Positions 61,736 through 64,000 of a stretch of 64,000 nt of DNA are shown in pieces. The notes under the pieces were generated by a model. That model was not told the DNA's origin and did no database searches. It saw only the letters and a list, made by a program, of their open reading frames with translations. A program made the translations under genes and the position numbers. The stretch's first letter is position 1, and every line of letters starts with the position of its first letter. Origin of the DNA: Brachyspira pilosicoli P43/6/78 (GTDB lineage: Bacteria > Spirochaetota > Brachyspiria > Brachyspirales > Brachyspiraceae); the NCBI RefSeq assembly GCF_000325665.1, contig NC_019908.1, positions 1,984,001-2,048,000 on the forward strand. The letters are read 5' to 3'.

Positions 61736-61823
61736 AAATGATTCCTTTTTGCTGATATAATAAAAACAGCAATTGATTAATAGTAATAGAGAAATTTATT
61801 TTTGTCAAATAATTATTAATTAT

Positions 61824-62285
61824 TTATTGCTCAAAATTATAATTTCTATAGCAAAATACTATTACTTCTATGTTTGTAATATTGTTTTCTTTTAATAATT
61901 TTATAAGCTCTTTTAATGTAGCCCCCGATGCATAAACATCGTCTATAATAAGAAGTTTTTTATTTTTAATGTTTTCTATATTTTTTATAGTGAATGCATT
62001 TTTTATGTTGTCTTCTCTTTCTTTTAATGTTTCTAATACTTTTTGCTCTTTTATATTTTTATTTAATAGAATATCATCAGATTTTTTTATATTGAGTGTT
62101 TTTGATATTGTATTAGCAAAAAAGTTCATAACATTATTATTTTTATTTGAAGGTACATATAAAAGCAAATCAAAATTAGTATTTAAATATTTATAGCAAT
62201 TAAAAAAACTTTCAAATATTAAAGGAGTATTATTTATACTGCCTTTTTTAAAAGCTCTAAGTTCATCTCCAAGCTCTAAATCCAA
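61824..62285 (-). CDS. ComF-like phosphoribosyltransferase domain protein
   Basis: 153 residues from TTG 62285. The PRPP-binding loop KLLIIDDVYASGATLKELIK is clear near residue 115, and LGDELRAFKKGS resembles the ComF N-terminal region. The zinc-finger part of typical ComF is missing. The open frame extends upstream to about 62357 with no ATG or GTG; an ATT (62348) would start near the ECF gene's stop. Removing one T of the TTTTT run there would instead fuse it to the ECF protein. So the start is uncertain. Confidence 0.72.
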   Translation of the reverse strand: MDLELGDELRAFKKGSINNTPLIFESFFNCYKYLNTNFDLLLYVPSNKNNNVMNFFANTISKTLNIKKSDDILLNKNIKEQKVLETLKEREDNIKNAFTIKNIENIKNKKLLIIDDVYASGATLKELIKLLKENNITNIEVIVFCYRNYNFEQ

Positions 62286-62340
62286 ATCACCAAGAGCAGA
62301 TACTCTTATATTATTATCTAAATAAAAAGTTTTATATGGT

Positions 62341-62853
62341 TTAAAAATGTTTGCTGCCTTTTTTGTTTATTATAATATATGTTAAAGCTATATAGATAGA
62401 GTTTATAATTATTCCTTTATATCCATTAATTAAAGAATTAAACCACATATCATAATTAAATATATTTAATAATAAAATAGATGAAAACCTTGCTGCTATA
62501 AAAGAAAGGATAGATAAAATAATAACATAATTAGTGTTTTTAAAAAAATGTTTAATAGCTGATATTAACAAAGAATAAACTATTCCCTCAAACATTAAAA
62601 AATATAAAATAGGAACATTAGGCATTTGAAATATTAAATAGTTTACAAGCGGGGATAATATTGAAAGAGCTATTAAATAAATTGGGCTTAGAATAAAAGT
62701 GCCTATAGATAAAGCAAAGAATATTGGAAGAAACTCTGTGCCTTTAAGTCCTACAAAGTGTATAGCAATAGGAGATATTATACTCACTGCTATTAAAGAT
62801 ATAAGAATTAAACTTTCTAATTTTATTTTTTTTATAGCCAAACTACTAATCAT
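62341..62853 (-). CDS. ECF transporter S-component-like membrane protein
   Basis: 170 residues, five to six membrane helices. LKGTEFLPIFFALSIGTFILSPIYLI and SPLVNYLIFQMPNVPILYFLMFEGIVYSLLIS follow the pattern of vitamin-type ECF S-components (substrate-binding subunits). It would work with a shared energising module encoded elsewhere. Substrate unknown. Adjacent to the phosphoribosyltransferase gene, whose frame begins at its stop. Confidence 0.75.
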   Translation of the reverse strand: MISSLAIKKIKLESLILISLIAVSIISPIAIHFVGLKGTEFLPIFFALSIGTFILSPIYLIALSILSPLVNYLIFQMPNVPILYFLMFEGIVYSLLISAIKHFFKNTNYVIILSILSFIAARFSSILLLNIFNYDMWFNSLINGYKGIIINSIYIALTYIIINKKGSKHF

Positions 62854-62937
62854 AGTGTTATTCCTTGTATTATTTATTTTAAGCTATAAATAATATATCA
62901 TAATATAGAGTTTTTTTAAATATGGTGAAATATATTC

Positions 62938-63012
62938 ACTTTTCGCGAAGTGTGCCCGAAGGACGAAAACTTTGACGAAGTTCACACCGTATAACGACAG
63001 GAAAAAGTTGAA
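62938..63012 (-). repeat. GC-rich repeat, AACTTTGACGAAG type, copy 3
   Basis: TTCGCGAAGTGTGCCCGAAG, ACTTTGACGAAGTTCACACC and GGAAAAAGTTGAATAAA, a same-orientation relative of 12797-12850. It sits in the divergent gap before the last gene. Confidence 0.72.
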
Positions 63013-63083
63013 TAAAAAACTTATATAACAAATACATATACTATCAATTGAATTTTTTTGTTTATAATATAATATATTTGTCT

Positions 63084-64000
63084 ATGGAAACAATGTATAA
63101 AAAAATTTTAAATATAATAAATACTGATATCACACTAAATAAAAACTTAAAAATATTACTTAGTATATTTGCAATACTATTTTCAAATGTGCCGTTATAT
63201 ATATATCTTTTTAGTATTGATATAATAGAAGCAAATACATTGATTTTATTTGTTGTAAAAAGTTATCCATTTTCATTTTTTTATTTATTTTGCTTTACTA
63301 TATTCTTTCATACAGATGTATTAAAAATTAAAGTAATAGTGATGACTTTTTTGTCTTTTTTGCTTGTAAGTTTACTTTTATTTTCTTTTCATTTTATGTT
63401 TAATTATGTCACAATGCCTCCATATGATTCTGAAGATTTTTATGTTATTATAAACAATTTAGTATTTGTGCCTTGTATATTTTTTATTATAATGATTATT
63501 TCTTATATCAATTTTGATTTAAAAGATACAAAAAATATTTCTGAGTTTTTTACTGTGGTTGGAGAGACTTTCTCTTGGCTTTTTATTGTTAATACGGCAA
63601 GCAGTGTTTTAGTTTCAATAGCATATTTTTCAGTTTTTATAGTGGGTGCTTCTTTAGCTTCGCTGCTTTATTCTTATGATGAGGCAGGATTTATACTTGC
63701 AAAAATTGCTATTTCTTTAATAATATTTTTGTACAGTCTAGCTTTATTTGTATCTTATTTCTTATACAAAAAAACTAAGTCTATTATATCAATATATTTA
63801 TCAAGAATGATTATGATATTTAGCTTGATAGTTATATTTATACTTTTTATCGCATTATTATCTGCCGAGTTTAGACCTTATGGCAATACAAGTAGTTTTG
63901 TAGTTTATAATATAGCACTTTCTCTTATGATGATAAACATGTTGTTTACAAGATTAGATAAAAAGGCTACTATATTAACTAAAATAATATATTGTTTGGT
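63084..64000 (+). CDS. Multi-pass membrane protein, 5' part only
   Basis: The frame is open from ATG 63084 to the window end (305 residues). It begins METMYKKILNIINTDIT and then shows about eight membrane helices (FAILFSNVPLYIYLFSI, LFCFTIFFH-type segments, and onward). The appearance is that of DUF4153-type proteins, but this is a weak guess. A TATAAT (63068-63073) lies 10 nt before the ATG and no Shine-Dalgarno is seen; ATG 63093 is an alternative start. Confidence 0.72.
   Translation, partial: METMYKKILNIINTDITLNKNLKILLSIFAILFSNVPLYIYLFSIDIIEANTLILFVVKSYPFSFFYLFCFTIFFHTDVLKIKVIVMTFLSFLLVSLLLFSFHFMFNYVTMPPYDSEDFYVIINNLVFVPCIFFIIMIISYINFDLKDTKNISEFFTVVGETFSWLFIVNTASSVLVSIAYFSVFIVGASLASLLYSYDEAGFILAKIAISLIIFLYSLALFVSYFLYKKTKSIISIYLSRMIMIFSLIVIFILFIALLSAEFRPYGNTSSFVVYNIALSLMMINMLFTRLDKKATILTKIIYCL

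Overview
This window reads as a chromosomal segment of a very AT-rich anaerobic spirochaete, most likely Brachyspira. I base that on the strong A/T bias with poly-A/poly-T tracts, Gram-negative envelope genes (TolC, RND pump, outer-membrane beta-barrel proteins, lipoprotein) next to Firmicute-like sugar PTS operons, and short GC-rich repeats scattered between genes. The genus call is an inference from sequence character; no search was run. I saw no rRNA, tRNA, CRISPR array, prophage or insertion sequence.

Layout. 1-2.0 kb: TolC and the start of an RND pump (minus). 2.2-7 kb: GC-rich repeats, a TetR regulator with a near-consensus promoter and probably no mRNA leader, purC, a ComFB-domain protein and pepA. 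7-10.7 kb: a fructose operon (fruR, fruK, fruA) behind tandem 10-bp direct repeats. 10.9-21.2 kb: two related minus-strand cassettes on either side of purD. Each has a TPR-like secreted protein, a DUF454 membrane protein and an outer-membrane barrel. The first adds a TetR regulator and a two-gene ABC exporter and carries two copies of the palindrome TGAACANTGTTCA at its promoters. The second adds a YgbA-type protein and has a 34-bp perfect inverted repeat over its promoter. 21.4-31 kb: argS, tilS, a RavA-ViaA pair (minus), and a TPR / LolA-like / rsmG operon. 31-37 kb: a repeat cluster, transaldolase, an orphan BatD-like/MoxR pair, a lipoprotein of the arylsulfotransferase family and an unrecognised gene. 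37.4-39.3 kb: an NhaC-family transporter behind a promoter, a 16-codon leader ORF and an intrinsic terminator, which together look like an attenuator. 39.4-45 kb: a seven-gene ascorbate-type PTS plus split transketolase operon with two EIIB/EIIC pairs and one EIIA. 45-51 kb: a class A PBP, argJ, a basic Asn/Lys-rich zinc-ribbon protein, a protein made almost only of Asp/Tyr/Phe/Glu, and an iron alcohol dehydrogenase. 51-57.4 kb: glycosyltransferase, flippase-like membrane protein, two poorly known proteins, pheA and aroK. 57.8-64 kb: pyrimidine genes (pyrK, pyrD, fused pyrF-pyrE), DinB, a coiled-coil protein, a phosphoribosyltransferase, an ECF S-component and the start of a membrane protein.

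Main observations. (1) The nhaC leader: GGGAG in its last Trp-Glu codons can pair with CTCCC in the terminator stem. (2) Five otherwise good genes (purC, a barrel protein, tilS, a PTS EIIA, a PBP) are each broken by what looks like exactly one extra base in an A/T run. Removing one base restores family length in each case, including an exact 201-residue match to a paralogue. This is either recurrent sequence error or a real slippage/frameshift phenomenon. (3) A 78-80 bp element with 10-bp terminal inverted repeats occurs four times, in two pairs, both in convergent intergenic gaps. (4) Several genes have a -10 box so close to the start codon that the mRNA would be leaderless.
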